DNA of 64,000 nucleotides from Marinomonas phaeophyticola (GCF_026966905.1 NZ_JAPUBN010000017.1:55358-119357), one strand, 5' to 3'; counted from the stretch's first letter, positions 48,564-58,156 are shown. Numbers and translations: made by a program. The notes: generated by a model not told the origin, from the letters alone.

Positions 48564-49583
48564 TTATTTCTTCAACTGCTTCAGCAATGTCTTAGGAAGG
48601 TCACTAATAATGAGTGAATTTGTTTCTTCATCAAAGCGAATTTCATTACCCAGTAAGCTACTGTCAAAACTCAATGTTAATGCTCGAGTACTACCGGAAT
48701 AACGAGTTAATTTTTTTAACGCGGCTTTTTCAACAAACATGTCTCTATCTAAAGCAAAGCTCTCCGATTCCGCAATTTCCATAAAAAGCCCAGCTTCATC
48801 AGGTGAAAAACGCTCTTCCACTTCTTTTGCTATTTGAACGAGATCAATGCGCTCATTTTCTTCCGCTTTTTCCAAACAGTGTTCCGCCACTACTCGCTTT
48901 AACTCATTGGCTTTCGGTACGGATAATTTTTTCACATCACAATAAGCCGACGTCACATCCACCAGCTTTCGCGTCTCTTTAGAGGTTACTTTTGGTTCAT
49001 CACAGCCAATAAAACGAGTAAAATAATCACTTTCTACTTTTGCCGCTCGCCCAAAGCGAAAAGAGATATAGCGGCTTTCATCACGTTCAGCCCAAGCCGT
49101 TAGATTAATGCGCATTGCCATGTGCAACTTTTCGAGCTCTATCTGCTCAATTTGTGACAAACTTAGATCAGCATTCAGTACCATGCCGTGCTTACGTTTT
49201 AACAGGGCAATAAACAAAAAATGCGTATCATGCAATTCATAATGGTTAAACCATAACAACCCCCCTTCAGCATCCTCAACTTCCCCAATGCAGGTAACGA
49301 AATCAGAAGCACATGCTTTTGAAAATGCCGCAAAATCGTTAAAACCATCATTACCATAAAACTGTGTTAATAAACCTGGTAACTTAGCCCCAGTCTCACT
49401 GCCTTCAGGGTTAGAGAACTGCCCTGTATTCATTCCTGATCGATTAAATAAGTTACCTATTTGCTCCGCCAATTTCTCTGCCTGCTCATCAACCGCATTT
49501 TCTGTAGGTCTTGCGACTAATACGGCTTTCGTTGAACCTATATTTTTTTGTACTTCATGTACGATTAAGTTTGCAATTGACAT
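48564..49583 (-). CDS. yejK: Nucleoid-associated protein YejK/NdpA
   Basis: The 339-residue protein starts SIANLIVHEVQKN and contains DFVTCIGEVEDAEGG, FLFIALLKRKHG and YISFRFGRAAKVESDYFTRFIGCDE (in parts), all typical of NdpA. It is a cytosolic, DNA-associated protein with no known enzymatic role. It is divergent from the small gene at 49697. Confidence 0.94.
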   Translation of the reverse strand: MSIANLIVHEVQKNIGSTKAVLVARPTENAVDEQAEKLAEQIGNLFNRSGMNTGQFSNPEGSETGAKLPGLLTQFYGNDGFNDFAAFSKACASDFVTCIGEVEDAEGGLLWFNHYELHDTHFLFIALLKRKHGMVLNADLSLSQIEQIELEKLHMAMRINLTAWAERDESRYISFRFGRAAKVESDYFTRFIGCDEPKVTSKETRKLVDVTSAYCDVKKLSVPKANELKRVVAEHCLEKAEENERIDLVQIAKEVEERFSPDEAGLFMEIAESESFALDRDMFVEKAALKKLTRYSGSTRALTLSFDSSLLGNEIRFDEETNSLIISDLPKTLLKQLKK

Positions 49584-49696
49584 GGGAGCCCTCTAAAAAA
49601 GCGAATAAAATATGTACAAATTTCTAAAATCTTGCTGTATTGTTAAACGTTACCCCAACACTCTTAACTAATTTTGGAATAACAAGCAAAGACACT

Positions 49697-50019
49697 ATGA
49701 CTAAACTACCAACAACCAAAAGAGAAACACGCGATGAAATAAACTCTCAAATCGAAGCGTATTTAAAATCTAAAGGAGAGATCACTCAAGCTGAAATGGG
49801 TGAATCTGGATTAGTGGACGGTAAGTATAACACGAGCCATGTTGGATTTAATGAACCAAAACAAACAAGAACACCGCTAAATTACATTGTCGCTACCTTA
49901 GAGCAACGCAAGCAACAGAAACACGTTAAACCGCCAACCAAACCCACTCGAAGCGGTCCAAGGAAAAAATCATATACGATGATTTCGGCGACCCAATTCG
50001 TTGGGTCTGGGAAGATTAG
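49697..50019 (+). CDS. Small conserved-looking hypothetical protein, apparent frameshift
   Basis: From the ATG at 49697 the frame reads TKRETRDEINSQIEAYLKSK, then EITQAEMGESGLVDG and NYIVATLEQRKQQ, a helical and very basic protein. Within a run of six As (49964-49969) the frame shifts: one step over, the text IIYDDFGDPIRWVWED ends in a stop at 50017-50019. This makes a natural acidic, aromatic C-terminus and a total of about 107 residues. Without the shift, the frame runs on as unrelated residues to 50218, into the glyoxalase gene. The family is unknown. Confidence 0.55.
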
Positions 50020-50190
50020 TTCAAAAGTCTCGCTGACTCTTTTAGATAACCTTCAATTTTTAAAAAAACGGCTCACTATTCGCCAGCATTCACCCCTGCC
50101 CAAAAATCACCTAACTTTTTCCTTCTTTGAAAATTCAGCTTTCCTTGAAAGTACGCTACCATATTCAGTACTTAATATAGGGAGAGAACC

Positions 50191-50613
50191 ATGTCTATTA
50201 GTTATTTACACGCAATGATACGTACCAACAAGCCTGAAGAAAGTCACGATTTCTATACTAAAGGACTCGGTTTAATCAAAACTCGCCAATACGACAGTGA
50301 GAATGGTCGTTTCTCTTTAATTTATTACGCTGTAGAAGCGGGCGCACCAGAAGTAGAACTTACACATAACTGGGACCATAGAGATTATTCAAATGGAGAC
50401 CAATTCGGTCATTTAGCATTTAGAGTAAGTGATATTTATCAAGTATGCCAAACACTAAGTGATCAAGGAGTGACCATCTTACGCCCTCCAAGAGATGGTC
50501 ATATGGCATTCATCAAGGATCCAAACGGCATCTCAATTGAACTGCTTCAAGAAGGTGACAATCTGCCACCTCAAGAACCTTGGGCATCAATGGAAAACAC
50601 TGGTAGCTGGTAG
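50191..50613 (+). CDS. Glyoxalase I-family protein (lactoylglutathione lyase-like)
   Basis: The 140-residue protein has the vicinal-oxygen-chelate fold. Putative metal ligands lie in LHAMIRTN (His7), PEVELTHNWD, DQFGHLAFRVSD and GISIELLQ. These match GloA, which turns the methylglyoxal-glutathione hemithioacetal into S-lactoylglutathione. A strong GGGAGAG site precedes the ATG. The last codons and the stop lie in a 7-bp repeat. Confidence 0.9.
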   Translation: MSISYLHAMIRTNKPEESHDFYTKGLGLIKTRQYDSENGRFSLIYYAVEAGAPEVELTHNWDHRDYSNGDQFGHLAFRVSDIYQVCQTLSDQGVTILRPPRDGHMAFIKDPNGISIELLQEGDNLPPQEPWASMENTGSW

Positions 50614-50626
50614 CTGGTAGCTGGTA
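50600..50626 (+). repeat. 7-bp tandem repeat overlapping the glyoxalase stop codon
   Basis: ctggtag occurs three times, followed by ctggta (50600-50626). The stop codon TAG at 50611-50613 is inside the second unit. Confidence 0.9.
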
Positions 50627-50637
50627 AAAAATCCATC

Positions 50638-50674
50638 ATAAGGGGCAGATTATAAGCAGTCAGTCCCTTATTTT
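50638..50674 (+). terminator. Probable terminator of the glyoxalase gene
   Basis: ataaggg/cccttat, a 7-bp stem with a 20-nt loop, followed by Ts. Moderate strength. Confidence 0.5.
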
Positions 50675-50757
50675 ATTCAGATATCCACCATCCCTTGTCA
50701 AGCTCAAAAAAATGCTCGACTAAAACCATCGTCTTCTAAAAACTTAAAGAAAACAAA

Positions 50758-51357
50758 TCAAACCAGTTTAATACCTAATGATGACAGTAAACTCACCGCC
50801 TCATATCGACAAAAAATGGCGTCTTTAAGGTTATTTCTCTTTACGTTGATATTATAATTAAAAGCACCATTAAAGTCCGCTTTAGAAAGATCGCAATTTA
50901 CAAACAAACTGTTCATTAGGTCTGTCCCTGTAAACTGAGCCCCTGTCAGTGTTGACTCTCTAAAATCTACGTCTCGCGCTCGGCAGTCTTCAAATAGAAT
51001 ACCGGGTAACTTTAGTCCATAAAAAGAAGACGCATCCAGTAAACATTCTTTAAACAACAATGGAGCGCCCAAGTCCATTCCTCGCCAATACGCTTTAGTC
51101 CAGTCAACACCTAATACTTTAGAGGCATGAAACTGAACATCAGAAAACTTACTGTTTCTGATGTTCACAGCCGTCAATTTACATTTGATAAACTGACACT
51201 CTTTAAAAACACAAGCATCAAATAAAGACTCAGTAAAATCACACGATTTAAACACACAGGATTCAAATACCTTATCACTAAGCGTTTCTTGCTCTAAAAA
51301 AAGGTCGTTAAAATCTCTGTTATAAAATGACGACTCATTCATAAGTTCATGTTTCAA
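50758..51357 (-). CDS. Pentapeptide-repeat protein
   Basis: The 199-residue protein has A(D/N)LXX-type repeats running through most of its length (for example CVFKSCDFTESLFDACVFKEC and ARDVDFRESTLTGAQFTGTDL, in parts), which form a right-handed beta helix. The C-terminus NNLKDAIFCRYEAVSLLSSLGIKLV (in parts) is a common cap. Qnr and McbG share this fold and protect DNA gyrase, but the sequence alone does not establish that role. Confidence 0.88.
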   Translation of the reverse strand: MKHELMNESSFYNRDFNDLFLEQETLSDKVFESCVFKSCDFTESLFDACVFKECQFIKCKLTAVNIRNSKFSDVQFHASKVLGVDWTKAYWRGMDLGAPLLFKECLLDASSFYGLKLPGILFEDCRARDVDFRESTLTGAQFTGTDLMNSLFVNCDLSKADFNGAFNYNINVKRNNLKDAIFCRYEAVSLLSSLGIKLV

Positions 51358-51465
51358 CGGACATCCTCTTTCTAAAAGCCATAAATCAGCAAGGTTAACA
51401 TCTGCTTTTCATAAAGAACATCACTCAATAAGAATGGATTCCACTAACACTTCAATCGATGTTAA

Positions 51466-52218
51466 CTAAATAAATTTATTTTCTAAAATTTCACTTTCCC
51501 ACTGCTTAATTATATCTCTTGGGCGAGTTACCCCATATTGCGCCCGTTGAGAAGACGTTCTATAGGCCCACAATTGATTACCAAAATCATAATGCCACCA
51601 CTCACTTGGTAGATTCGTAAAACCCACTTCACTCATGGCATTATAGAGAATCCGGCGATTTTCTATTGCCTGAGTATACTCTAAAGAACGGCCTTCCAAC
51701 GCGGCTGTCCAAGATAACTGGCTAGCCTCATCAAAATGGGTCCCCATATCAAGAAACCGCCCCATATCATCGCATAAGGTCACGTCCACAGAGCCCCCAG
51801 TCAAATGTGGGCTTGGAGCCCCTACATCACTGCTTGGTGGCGAAACCAAACTTTTCGCCTTGTGATGCAAATGTTGCTCTGAGTGAGTTGGGAAAGACTT
51901 TTTCAAAATATTGATCAAGGTATCAAATAGATGCTGTTGTACCGAAAAGGGGCGCCAACCATCCAGCACAACCAGCTTTTTTCCTTCTGGTATTAATTTG
52001 GTCACTTGATGTAATTTCTCAAACACCCCTTCCCTAACAAAACACTCTGGAATCGCATTAGCAATACCCATCTTTGCGTAAAATGGATACGTTACTAATA
52101 GATTCGATGTGCTGAGTGGAATCAGTGCCTCACCACTTTCTACAATAGGAATTGTTTTGTATTTATCCCAAGAAAACTCATCACATTTTGGAATTAACAC
52201 TTGATGTAAGCTTTTCAT
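51466..52218 (-). CDS. D-alanyl-D-alanine dipeptidase-like protein (M15D, VanX/DdpX family)
   Basis: The 250-residue cytosolic protein has the zinc-site pattern SPHLTGGSVDVTL and the C-terminal EWWHYDFGNQLWAY of M15D peptidases. DGWRPFSVQQHLF is the substrate-binding arginine block. VanX/DdpX cleave D-Ala-D-Ala. It starts 1 bp from dctM and ends the TRAP operon, suggesting that the imported compound or its product is hydrolysed by it. There is no signal peptide. Confidence 0.88.
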   Translation of the reverse strand: MKSLHQVLIPKCDEFSWDKYKTIPIVESGEALIPLSTSNLLVTYPFYAKMGIANAIPECFVREGVFEKLHQVTKLIPEGKKLVVLDGWRPFSVQQHLFDTLINILKKSFPTHSEQHLHHKAKSLVSPPSSDVGAPSPHLTGGSVDVTLCDDMGRFLDMGTHFDEASQLSWTAALEGRSLEYTQAIENRRILYNAMSEVGFTNLPSEWWHYDFGNQLWAYRTSSQRAQYGVTRPRDIIKQWESEILENKFI

Positions 52219-52219
52219 A

Positions 52220-53497
52220 TCACTTAAAGATACCTGGTAAGAATAACGTTAAATTGGGATAACAAATTACAAAAATTTGCGCAACGATTGCCACCAACAC
52301 AAACGGCCAAATACTTTTAAACATTTCCGTAATTTCCAACTTACTCACAGCTGCGGCAACGAAAACGCACGCCCCCATCGGCGGTGTAATTAGGGCAATT
52401 GTAATGTTCACAGTAATCACCACGCCAAGATGAATGGGATCTACCCCAGAGGCGATCGCTACAGGAAAGAATACTGGCGTTAATAACATCAATGCAGATA
52501 CTTCTTCCATCAACATCCCAATGAAGAAAGTGATCGCACTCAAGATCAACAACACAATCGTTGGATTATTTTTAAATGGCTCTAAATAAACGACTAATTG
52601 TGCCGGCAGCTGTGCATACGCTAACAACCAACTAACCACGGATGAGGCGGCTATAATGACAAAAATTGTTCCCGTCAAAATAGCGGTATCCGTTAGCGCT
52701 TCAATGAGTTTACGCACACTAAGGGTTCGATTAAGCAACCCTAAGATAAGAGCATAAGCAACAATTAAAGCGCCCGATTCTGTCGGTGTAACAAAACCAA
52801 ACACAATACTGGATACAATAATAAAAGGCGCAATTAATGCTGGTGCAGAATACCAAAATGCCGATAACACCCCTTTCAGACTCGCCCGCGCATGTTGACT
52901 TTGAATGCCCACTTTTCTCACATATAAATAATTCATAACAAGAAAAGCACCGCCCAGTAATAATCCAGGTATCACACCGGCTAAAAACAAATCGCCAACA
53001 GAGGTATTCGTTAATGACGCATATAGAATCATAAAAATACTAGGTGGTATAATGGGCCCTATCAACGAACTGGCAGCCGTCAACCCCGCGGCATAACTGG
53101 TTGCATAGCCTTCTTTTTTCATCGCGGGTACAAGTAAGGAACCTAATGCTGACGTATCCGCTACCGCAGAACCATTAACACCGGCAAAAAACACACTGGA
53201 TACAACATTGACGTACCCTAAACCACCTCGTAAATGACCTACCAAAGAATTGGCTAGTCGAATCAACTGAGATGTAAGTCCTGATGTATTCATCAAGTTA
53301 CCCGCTAAAATAAATAGAGGGATAGCCATCAACGCGAAAGAATTAATTCCTCCATAAAATTGCTGCGGTATCATCCGGTATGCCAACGAAAAGTCGACAA
53401 AAACAAACCCTATCAATGCGGCTAACAACAAACAGATAAATAGTGGTACACCCAATAATATATTGACTAAAAAAGTCCCAATAATAGCGGCTAACAT
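52220..53497 (-). CDS. TRAP transporter large permease (DctM)
   Basis: The 425-residue protein has about 12 membrane spans and is the main translocation subunit of a tripartite ATP-independent periplasmic transporter. Typical motifs are PLFILAGNLMNTSGLT near residue 60, AGVNGSAVADTSALGSLLVPAM (in parts) and ITPPMGACVFVAAA near the end. It overlaps the small permease gene by 7 bp. The substrate is unknown. Confidence 0.94.
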   Translation of the reverse strand: MLAAIIGTFLVNILLGVPLFICLLLAALIGFVFVDFSLAYRMIPQQFYGGINSFALMAIPLFILAGNLMNTSGLTSQLIRLANSLVGHLRGGLGYVNVVSSVFFAGVNGSAVADTSALGSLLVPAMKKEGYATSYAAGLTAASSLIGPIIPPSIFMILYASLTNTSVGDLFLAGVIPGLLLGGAFLVMNYLYVRKVGIQSQHARASLKGVLSAFWYSAPALIAPFIIVSSIVFGFVTPTESGALIVAYALILGLLNRTLSVRKLIEALTDTAILTGTIFVIIAASSVVSWLLAYAQLPAQLVVYLEPFKNNPTIVLLILSAITFFIGMLMEEVSALMLLTPVFFPVAIASGVDPIHLGVVITVNITIALITPPMGACVFVAAAVSKLEITEMFKSIWPFVLVAIVAQIFVICYPNLTLFLPGIFK

Positions 53498-53979
53498 AAG
53501 TCTCCCCTTACTTGCTCAGGTGATGAATAAGGACCTTTAGTCAGAGCCATAAAGAACAAGGCAGTAAAACCAATGGGAATAGCTAACAAAGGAATGGTTT
53601 TACTTATGCCTAACCCCATACTGGAAAATTTCCCCATTGAAAGTGAATAGCGCGCACTGACATACACAAAAAATAGTGACACCCCTAATACCACTAACCA
53701 TTGATACATTTGAATCATATTTCTCAATCGTGCGCTGACAATTTGCTCGACAAAGGACACTTTCATATGTCGAGAATCCATGTAAGCACAGGACATAACT
53801 TGCATGACACAGGCGATAATTGCGTAACGAGAAAGCTCGTCAGACCAAATAGGAGAATGATTTAATATATAGCGAGTAAAAACACTATAGAGAATAAGCA
53901 GTACATTTAAAGCCAGTATCGACGCAGAAATGCATAGCATGGCGCGATACAAGGCCGTACGAATTTGATTTAGAGTCAT
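53491..53979 (-). CDS. TRAP transporter small permease (DctQ)
   Basis: From the ATG at 53979 (MTLNQIRTALYRAML) the protein has about 162 residues and four membrane spans. The WSDELSRYAIIACVM segment is the DctQ hallmark. It lies 49 bp after the binding-protein gene and overlaps dctM. Confidence 0.91.
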   Translation of the reverse strand: MTLNQIRTALYRAMLCISASILALNVLLILYSVFTRYILNHSPIWSDELSRYAIIACVMQVMSCAYMDSRHMKVSFVEQIVSARLRNMIQMYQWLVVLGVSLFFVYVSARYSLSMGKFSSMGLGISKTIPLLAIPIGFTALFFMALTKGPYSSPEQVRGDLC

Positions 53980-54028
53980 AGATAGCCCCGAAAAGGCGCC
54001 CGAGGGCGCCAAACAGATTACGTTTTAT

Positions 54029-55063
54029 TTATTTTTTAAACGCGGCGTCTTTTAGGGCAAGGTCCACCCACTCCTGGCCAATACCTTCTTCTTGTAACCA
54101 AGAGAAGTAAGAAGGTTGTCCAACTTGACGGAATTCTTCTAATTCAGCTGCAGTTGGGCGATATATTTCCATGCCATTGTTTTCTAAATACGTAATACGT
54201 GACTCAACCTGGCTTTCTACTGCACGGCGATTAAGTGCATTCGCTTCTTTAACTGCTTCCAAAAGTGCGGCTTTATCACTCGCAGACAAATCTTTTAATA
54301 ATTCATCATTCGCTACTAGGAACTGATCAGAGTATTGAATATTAGCTAAAGTTGCATATTTTTGAACCTCAAACAAACTGCCCAAAATAATGTACATTGG
54401 GGGATTCATTTGACCATCCGCCACTCCGGTTTTTAGAGCAAGGTAAACTTCTGTCCATGGAATAGGCGTTCCTGATGCTCCAAAGGCGTTATAAAGAGCA
54501 ACTTGACTTTTATCCATTGCACGGAAGCGTAAACCATCAAAATCTTTTGGGGACTTAATCGGCAATTTATTATTAGTAAAGGCTAAGAAACCACCTTCTT
54601 CAACCACGGCTAATAAATGACCTCCGGTTCTTTCGTAAAAAGCACTTTGCGCTTTTTTCCAGTACTCACCTTCGTCAAAAAAAGTTCGTGCTTCATCAAA
54701 GTCGGCGAATAAAAAAGGGATCGCACTTACAAAAATCTCAGGGAATAAAGGAGAAATACCTCCGAACGAGGCCACATTTAAACTGGGAGTATTTAATACT
54801 TGTTCCATACGCTCTTCTTCTTCACCTAACATACTGTTTGGGTAAAGTTTAAGGTTTAGTTCACCACCCGTTTTTTCAGAAACTAACTTTTTAAGATTCT
54901 CTGCAAATAAATGCACCGCATTTTTATCAGCATCAGGAGCCCCATTGTAACTAAGGTTAATCGTCTGAGCATTAATAGCTAAAGACGCTGATGACAATAC
55001 GGTTCCAAGAGCCAATGCCTTAAATAAGCGAGTTGTGGCAAACATTTTATTAACAAGGTTCAT
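54029..55063 (-). CDS. TRAP transporter substrate-binding protein (DctP)
   Basis: The 344-residue protein has a signal peptide (cleavage near SLAINA-QT) and the DctP layout: LYPNSMLGEEEERMEQV, GLRFRAMDKSQVALYNAFGA (in parts) with the carboxylate-binding arginine of the family, and TGVADGQMNPP. The arginine suggests an organic acid or carboxylated ligand. It starts behind an AAAGGAAA site and heads the dctP-dctQ-dctM-dipeptidase operon. Confidence 0.93.
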   Translation of the reverse strand: MNLVNKMFATTRLFKALALGTVLSSASLAINAQTINLSYNGAPDADKNAVHLFAENLKKLVSEKTGGELNLKLYPNSMLGEEEERMEQVLNTPSLNVASFGGISPLFPEIFVSAIPFLFADFDEARTFFDEGEYWKKAQSAFYERTGGHLLAVVEEGGFLAFTNNKLPIKSPKDFDGLRFRAMDKSQVALYNAFGASGTPIPWTEVYLALKTGVADGQMNPPMYIILGSLFEVQKYATLANIQYSDQFLVANDELLKDLSASDKAALLEAVKEANALNRRAVESQVESRITYLENNGMEIYRPTAAELEEFRQVGQPSYFSWLQEEGIGQEWVDLALKDAAFKK

Positions 55064-55223
55064 GATGTGTTTCCTTTATGAGTTAACGTTTTTATTAAAT
55101 ATTGTAATTGTTTTTTCTTAACACCTACCAAGCTATACTTGAGATGTTGACATCACAATAGGCAAAGCGTTGCATTATAGTCAACACCCAGGTTTTACCA
55201 TAGCGCAATCGTCAATATAGACT

Positions 55224-56153
55224 CTATCTAGTGTAGGGTGAGTTGGGCGCTAAAAAAGTCATGGTTTCTGAAAGATGGTCCAAAAGCGCTTGTGCAGCCA
55301 GCGTCAGCTCTCGGCCCTCTATGCTTAATACACGTACTTTCGCTTGAGAAAAAATGAAATTATCCATTTTCACAACCATGATTTTTTTATTTTCGATCTC
55401 TTCCCATACCGTCAGTAAAGGCATAAAAGTGACTCCGAGACCTGACACCACAAAGTTCTTTAGTGCCGCAACAGAGTTAGTTCGTAACCTAGGAGTCAGT
55501 TTAAGGTGATTTACTTCTTCAGCTAAAGTTACTAGACGCCCCATTCCCGTTGATTTATCAATTAGTGCAATCGGATACTCCGCTACAGAATCAAAAGTAA
55601 TAGGAGTTTTATAGTTAGTAAGATCATGCCCTGGAGGCACAATCAACTCTAAAGGGTGTGTCGTTTCTAAATGACAATGAAGCTTAGGGTGGTTAGCTGA
55701 GGCATATGTTAATGCAAAATCTATATGTTCTTCTTGCAATAAATTTACGGCATCTTGAGCCCCTGCCATCTCAACGGTGAGTTGGATATCTTTATGTTTT
55801 TCTAAAAAGGACTGTAGGGAGGATGAGATAAGGTCGCCGATAATACCTTCTCCAACCGCAATACGTACTTCTCCTGTACGCAAATTTAACAAGTCATCTA
55901 TCCTAGACAACGTTGCCTGTTCGCTTGCATGCATTTTACGATAGTATTGCAACAACTCTTCACCCGCCGGGGTAATAGGATTGCGATTATTGGTCCTGTC
56001 CCATATTGGTATCAATAAATTTTCCTCTAATTGAGAAAGCAACCGGCTCACTGCAGAAGGATCAACATTGAGCCTTGCCGCCGCTTTTCGTAGGGTCTTA
56101 TAACGAGCAATGGCATTAAGATACTCAAGTGCACGGGCAGGAAGTTTATGCAT
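55224..56153 (-). CDS. LysR-family transcriptional regulator
   Basis: The 309-residue protein has an N-terminal helix-turn-helix (ARALEYLNAIARYKTLRKAAARLNV in parts, then DPSAVSRLLSQLE) and a full effector-binding domain. It lies just upstream of the TRAP operon on the same strand, so it is its likely regulator. Control of the TRAP genes is inferred from position only. Confidence 0.92.
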   Translation of the reverse strand: MHKLPARALEYLNAIARYKTLRKAAARLNVDPSAVSRLLSQLEENLLIPIWDRTNNRNPITPAGEELLQYYRKMHASEQATLSRIDDLLNLRTGEVRIAVGEGIIGDLISSSLQSFLEKHKDIQLTVEMAGAQDAVNLLQEEHIDFALTYASANHPKLHCHLETTHPLELIVPPGHDLTNYKTPITFDSVAEYPIALIDKSTGMGRLVTLAEEVNHLKLTPRLRTNSVAALKNFVVSGLGVTFMPLLTVWEEIENKKIMVVKMDNFIFSQAKVRVLSIEGRELTLAAQALLDHLSETMTFLAPNSPYTR

Positions 56154-56349
56154 TTTTTAATCACCTCACTATTTTCAGCATTCATTTTATACAGTAAAAA
56201 GCCTATAAAAAGTAGAATGTAAACCTAGTAAGCCCCTAAACATAGATTCTCTTTATAGGAATGTCAGTAAACTCGAGCGTTTTTGTTATATGCATCTCTT
56301 CTAAAGCATCGTAACCTTTTTCACTTAATTTATTACAGAAGGAAAGGCA

Positions 56350-56754
56350 ATGATCAACTCCGTTCTAATCAAAGTCAGAGGTTTCCATGTCGATATTTTC
56401 CAACATGTAAATAACGCTCGTTATTTAGAATTTTTAGAAGAAGGTCGCTGGGCTTTTTTTGACGATTTCGGTTCAGGGACAGAGCTAATGCAACAGGGAA
56501 TCGCATGGGCGGTAGTGAATATTAATATTGATTTCAAATCAGAAGCAAATTTTGGTGATGTATTAGCCGTACAGACACACTTTTCTAAGCTTGGTAACCG
56601 TAGTATTACCATGAAACAACGCATTATTAATACGCAAAACCAAAACGTAGTGGCAGAAGCAGACGTGACTTATGTTTGTTTTTCCAAAGAATTAAAAGCC
56701 GCGGTCCCTTTACCGGATGATTACAGACAAAAAATAGAAGCGGCTATTGTTTAA
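56350..56754 (+). CDS. Acyl-CoA thioesterase-like protein (hotdog fold, 4HBT)
   Basis: The 134-residue protein has the hotdog signature VDIFQHVNNARYLEFLEEGRW (in parts), whose Asp-X-X-X-His-Val-Asn-Asn block is the 4HBT active site. It resembles YbgC/FadM-type esterases. The physiological thioester is not indicated. It is divergent from the LysR regulator. Confidence 0.9.
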   Translation: MINSVLIKVRGFHVDIFQHVNNARYLEFLEEGRWAFFDDFGSGTELMQQGIAWAVVNINIDFKSEANFGDVLAVQTHFSKLGNRSITMKQRIINTQNQNVVAEADVTYVCFSKELKAAVPLPDDYRQKIEAAIV

Positions 56755-56848
56755 TTGTCCTTAACACTTTAGTTAAAATAGGCCAGTGAATTAAATTACT
56801 TTCCTAGGATGAGCCATTCTTAATTTATCATTGAGTTATCAGAAACCC

Positions 56849-56877
56849 TCGCCCCTTGACTCAAAAACTAGGGGCGA
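56849..56877 (+). terminator. Likely terminator in the thioesterase-argC gap
   Basis: tcgcccct/aggggcga: an 8-bp GC-rich stem with a 13-nt loop, followed by ttctattct. It is the only notable feature in the 325-bp gap 56755-57079. Confidence 0.7.
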
Positions 56878-57079
56878 TTCTATTCTACCGGTCTCGATTC
56901 TGAATTCGCCATCTAGTAAAATACACGTTAGGGTCTAAAAAATTCCGGTTCCCCTCAGAGATTTCAACTATTCAGCTGACACTGTATGCTTTAAACTATC
57001 GGCCATCTAATCATACAAAGTAGTATAACAAAATCGTTTACCTACTTTGTTTTACGACCCAAAGTTAAGGAGCTAGGCC

Positions 57080-58015
57080 GTGAAAAACGTATTCATTGAT
57101 GGCGAAACAGGCACAACAGGCCTTCAAGTAAGAGAGCGCCTGCTTAATCATCCGCACATTAAGATCATTAGTATTGATCCAGAGAAAAAACGCGACGAGT
57201 CGGAAAAACGTCGCCTAATGAAAGCGGCGGATGTAACAGTGCTTTGCCTTCCCGATGATGCCGCGAAAGCGAGCGTTATTCTAGCAAAAGAAGAGGATTG
57301 CCGTATCCTAGATGCCAGCTCAGTTCATCGTGTTGCAGAAGGTTGGTCTTATGGCTTGCCAGAATTAGATGTGTCTCAGCGTGACAAGATTGCTAAAGCT
57401 CAGTTTGTATCCAATCCAGGTTGTTACCCTACTGGTGTGATTCTTGTATTGAAACCTTTGATTGAAGCCGGCTTATTACCAGTCGATGGCAATTATGCGA
57501 TCAATGCCATTTCAGGTTACAGTGGAGGCGGTAATGCACTGATCGATAGTTACGAGAAAGAACCAAACGCACCGGTATACGGTGTTTATGGATTAAACTT
57601 TGCCCATAAACATTTACCTGAACTTGAAAAGTGGTCTGGCCTGTCGAAAAAACCCATTTTCATTCCGAGTGTTGGCAATTTCCGTCAAGGCATGTTGACC
57701 TTTGTCCCCGTTGAATTAAGCGAAGATGTTAGCGCCCAACAGCTGCATGCAAAATTGGCAGAAGTGTATGGAAAAGAGGCCTTTATTTCGGTGAATGACT
57801 ACAATGTGATTGCCGATGATGCCGCGCCTTTCCTAACCCCCCATAACATCGATAACAGCAACCGTGTGGAATTGTCTGTATTTGGTTCCGCAGATGGCAA
57901 ATCTTGCTTATTGGCAGCTAAGTTCGACAACCTAGGTAAAGGAGCGTCTGGCGCGGCCGTCCAAAACCTCAATATCATGTTAGGGTTTGATGAGTCTCTT
58001 GCTGTCGAACTTTAA
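57080..58015 (+). CDS. argC: N-acetyl-gamma-glutamyl-phosphate reductase, type 2 (ArgC)
   Basis: ArgC reduces N-acetylglutamyl phosphate with NADPH in arginine synthesis. The 311-residue protein begins VFIDGETGTTGLQVRERL, which marks the shorter type 2 family. The active cysteine is C115 in SNPGCYPTG, and the histidine region NFAHKHLPELEKW is intact. No other arg gene is adjacent. A GTG codon appears to start the gene after AAGGAGCTAGGCC. Confidence 0.94.
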   Translation: MKNVFIDGETGTTGLQVRERLLNHPHIKIISIDPEKKRDESEKRRLMKAADVTVLCLPDDAAKASVILAKEEDCRILDASSVHRVAEGWSYGLPELDVSQRDKIAKAQFVSNPGCYPTGVILVLKPLIEAGLLPVDGNYAINAISGYSGGGNALIDSYEKEPNAPVYGVYGLNFAHKHLPELEKWSGLSKKPIFIPSVGNFRQGMLTFVPVELSEDVSAQQLHAKLAEVYGKEAFISVNDYNVIADDAAPFLTPHNIDNSNRVELSVFGSADGKSCLLAAKFDNLGKGASGAAVQNLNIMLGFDESLAVEL

Positions 58016-58047
58016 TCCTCTTATAGAGCACGGGATTACAAATAAAA

Positions 58048-58084
58048 ACCCTTCAATACTTGGATAATCCAACTATTGAAGGGT
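58048..58084. terminator. Bidirectional terminator between argC and iolG
   Basis: acccttcaata/tattgaagggt, an 11-bp perfect stem with a 15-nt loop, between convergent genes. Confidence 0.8.
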
Positions 58085-58156
58085 ACTTCGATCTTCAGGA
58101 CTTGATTAACAACCCCCTTTGTTCGATAGCTAGCGTCGAAGCGTTTCAATTAAGCC

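Noticed and set aside
50758..51357. Calling the pentapeptide-repeat protein a quinolone-resistance Qnr
   Set aside because: The fold is shared, but the sequence differs from Qnr loops and no functional evidence is visible.
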